Source: Synechococcales cyanobacterium PMM_0073
GTDB lineage: Bacteria; Cyanobacteriota; Cyanobacteriia; Elainellales; Elainellaceae
Length of the DNA stretch: 6,536 bases
Reading direction: 5' to 3'
NCBI GenBank assembly: GCA_949127695.1
Contig: CASBQH010000161.1
Coordinates: 1 to 6,536, forward strand
Part shown: positions 5,569 to 6,536 of the stretch, piece by piece
How the letters are laid out: each line of letters begins with the position of its first letter
How positions within the stretch are numbered: the stretch's first letter is position 1
Notes under the pieces: generated by a model
What the model saw: only the letters and a program-made list of their open reading frames with translations
Told to the model about the DNA's origin: nothing
Databases searched by the model: none
Position numbers and translations under genes: made by a program

Positions 5569-6536
5569 ATGAAACTCTGGAAGAACAGCTTGATTGCACA
5601 GATGGTTGGCTATTTTCTGCTCTTGTCGTTTGTCACCGTCAGCAGCATTTGCTTTGTGGCGTTTTGGCAGGCGAGAGCGGCACTAGAAGAGTCAATTATC
5701 AAGCAGCTGAACCTGACTGCCGATCTAAAAGAGGACGAGCTGAACCGCTGGGTGGAAGATCAGCGAGAGGAGGTGAATACGCTGATTAGAATGCCGGAGG
5801 TGACGCAGCCAGCGCCGCTGGTGCTGCAAGCCGACCGCGCCGCCGCCGCCCAGCTCACCGCATCGCTCAAAGCCATTGCCGATAATCATTCCAGCATTGA
5901 CGAAATTCTGCTGCTGACCAAAGGCGGCAAAGTTTTGGCCTCAACGCGCCAGCCCAGCGTCGGCACTTATGAATCGCTGGTGCAGTACAGCTATCTGCCA
6001 GAAAGTGGCAGCCCGTTTTATCCCAACTTCTACCTGTCGCTGCTCTCCGGTCGCCCCAGAATGACCTTTGCTAGCCCGATTTTTTCAGGTAAGCGGCAGA
6101 TTGGCGTATTGGCAATTCACCTGAATCTAGCTCGAATCGATGAGGTGATTCGCAAACGTCCGGGGCTGGGGCAAACGGGTGAAACCTATCTGGTCGGCAA
6201 TACGCTGCCCAATCAAGGCAGCGAGCTGGAGCTTTACAATATTTTTGTCTCAGGCGGCCAGCAGCCAGCCAGCGCGCAGACGGTTCGCAGCGACGGCATT
6301 GCCCAAGCGGCCAAAGGCCGTAAAGGCAGCGGCATCTATCGCAACTATCGCGGCGTTGAGGTGATTGGCGACTATCGCTGGCTGGAGAAAAACGATCTGG
6401 CGCTGCTGGCCGAAATGACAACTCAAGAAGCCTTTGCCCCCGCCCGGAAGCTGGCTCAGACGCTCGGATACGGATTCGACCAACGGGTCATCGGGGCTGA
6501 GATGCGGCAATCCCACAAGGATGACCTCCTCACCAC
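5569..6536 (+). CDS. Cache-domain membrane sensor protein, 3' end missing
   Basis: The frame is open from the ATG at 5569 to the right edge, giving 322 residues. GGGGAG (5559-5564) lies four bases upstream. Residues 1-8 (MKLWKNSL) are basic, and 9-33 form a membrane helix (AQMVGYFLLLSFVTVSSICF within it). Residues 40-285 form an extracytoplasmic double-Cache-like domain, beginning with a helix (ADLKEDELNRWVEDQREEV, 51-69). Motifs IDEILLLTKGGKVLAST (111-127), GRPRMTFASPIF (161-172), IGVLAIHLNL (178-187) and GLGQTGETYLVGN (198-210) are typical of Cache folds. The segment LAEMTTQEAFAPARKLA (281-296) normally leads straight into the second membrane helix and a HAMP domain, followed by a histidine kinase, cyclase or diguanylate cyclase. 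That helix is absent here: residues 297-322 are polar. The output domain therefore cannot be named. The adjacent binding lipoprotein suggests a shared extracytoplasmic sensing module. The Cache call is firm; the kinase output is inferred from neighbours. Confidence 0.78.
   Translation, partial: MKLWKNSLIAQMVGYFLLLSFVTVSSICFVAFWQARAALEESIIKQLNLTADLKEDELNRWVEDQREEVNTLIRMPEVTQPAPLVLQADRAAAAQLTASLKAIADNHSSIDEILLLTKGGKVLASTRQPSVGTYESLVQYSYLPESGSPFYPNFYLSLLSGRPRMTFASPIFSGKRQIGVLAIHLNLARIDEVIRKRPGLGQTGETYLVGNTLPNQGSELELYNIFVSGGQQPASAQTVRSDGIAQAAKGRKGSGIYRNYRGVEVIGDYRWLEKNDLALLAEMTTQEAFAPARKLAQTLGYGFDQRVIGAEMRQSHKDDLLT

Noticed and set aside
5553..5789. Plus-strand open frame of 78 codons at the start of the Cache gene.
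   Set aside because: It is out of frame with the frame from 5569, which encodes a clear membrane helix and Cache domain.
6250..6516. Minus-strand open frame of 88 codons at the right edge.
   Set aside because: Most of it is antisense to the Cache domain. Only its first part, in the doubtful terminal 80 bases, looks protein-like, which is reported as a possible chimera and not as a gene.

Overview
The window looks like a piece of a cyanobacterial chromosome of roughly balanced base composition. The evidence is protein content: two neighbouring AAA-like (AAA_35 type) ATPases, one with the N-terminal helix-turn-helix typical of vWA-MoxR-associated (vMAP) proteins, a histidine-kinase fragment with a C-terminal tail of the kind seen in cyanobacterial hybrid kinases, and a Cache-type membrane sensor. 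A filamentous, Leptolyngbya-like cyanobacterium is plausible, but this rests on remembered family resemblance and not on a search.

Layout. Positions 1-481 (minus strand) hold the 5' part of a DUF3574-type gene that runs off the left edge. It appears to carry two successive copies of the domain. Positions 482-799 are a divergent intergenic region with a 21-bp tandem duplication at the DUF3574 start, a terminator-like hairpin oriented to the minus strand, a possible minus-strand promoter, and two sets of 10-bp-phased direct repeats in opposite orientation. On the plus strand four genes follow in one direction: a vMAP-HTH/AAA-like protein (800-2218), an AAA-like protein fused to a lone HisKA domain (2223-4034), a family-1 solute-binding lipoprotein (4134-5549), and the N-terminal part of a Cache-domain membrane sensor (from 5569 to the right edge). 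Gaps are 4, 99 and 19 nt, so this looks like one operon or two tightly coupled ones.

Reading of the locus (inference). No ABC permease or ATPase accompanies the solute-binding protein within the window; its immediate downstream neighbour is a membrane sensor with an extracytoplasmic Cache domain. This suggests a sensory role: the lipoprotein could present a ligand to the Cache sensor, whose kinase or other output lies beyond the right edge. The HisKA-bearing AAA protein has a phosphorylatable histidine but no ATP-binding kinase domain, so it could be phosphorylated only by another kinase, possibly the downstream sensor, and might link that signal to the two AAA-like ATPases. This is the most interesting feature of the window.

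The last 70-80 bases do not encode the second membrane helix expected after the Cache domain and may be a sequence artefact or chimeric contig end.
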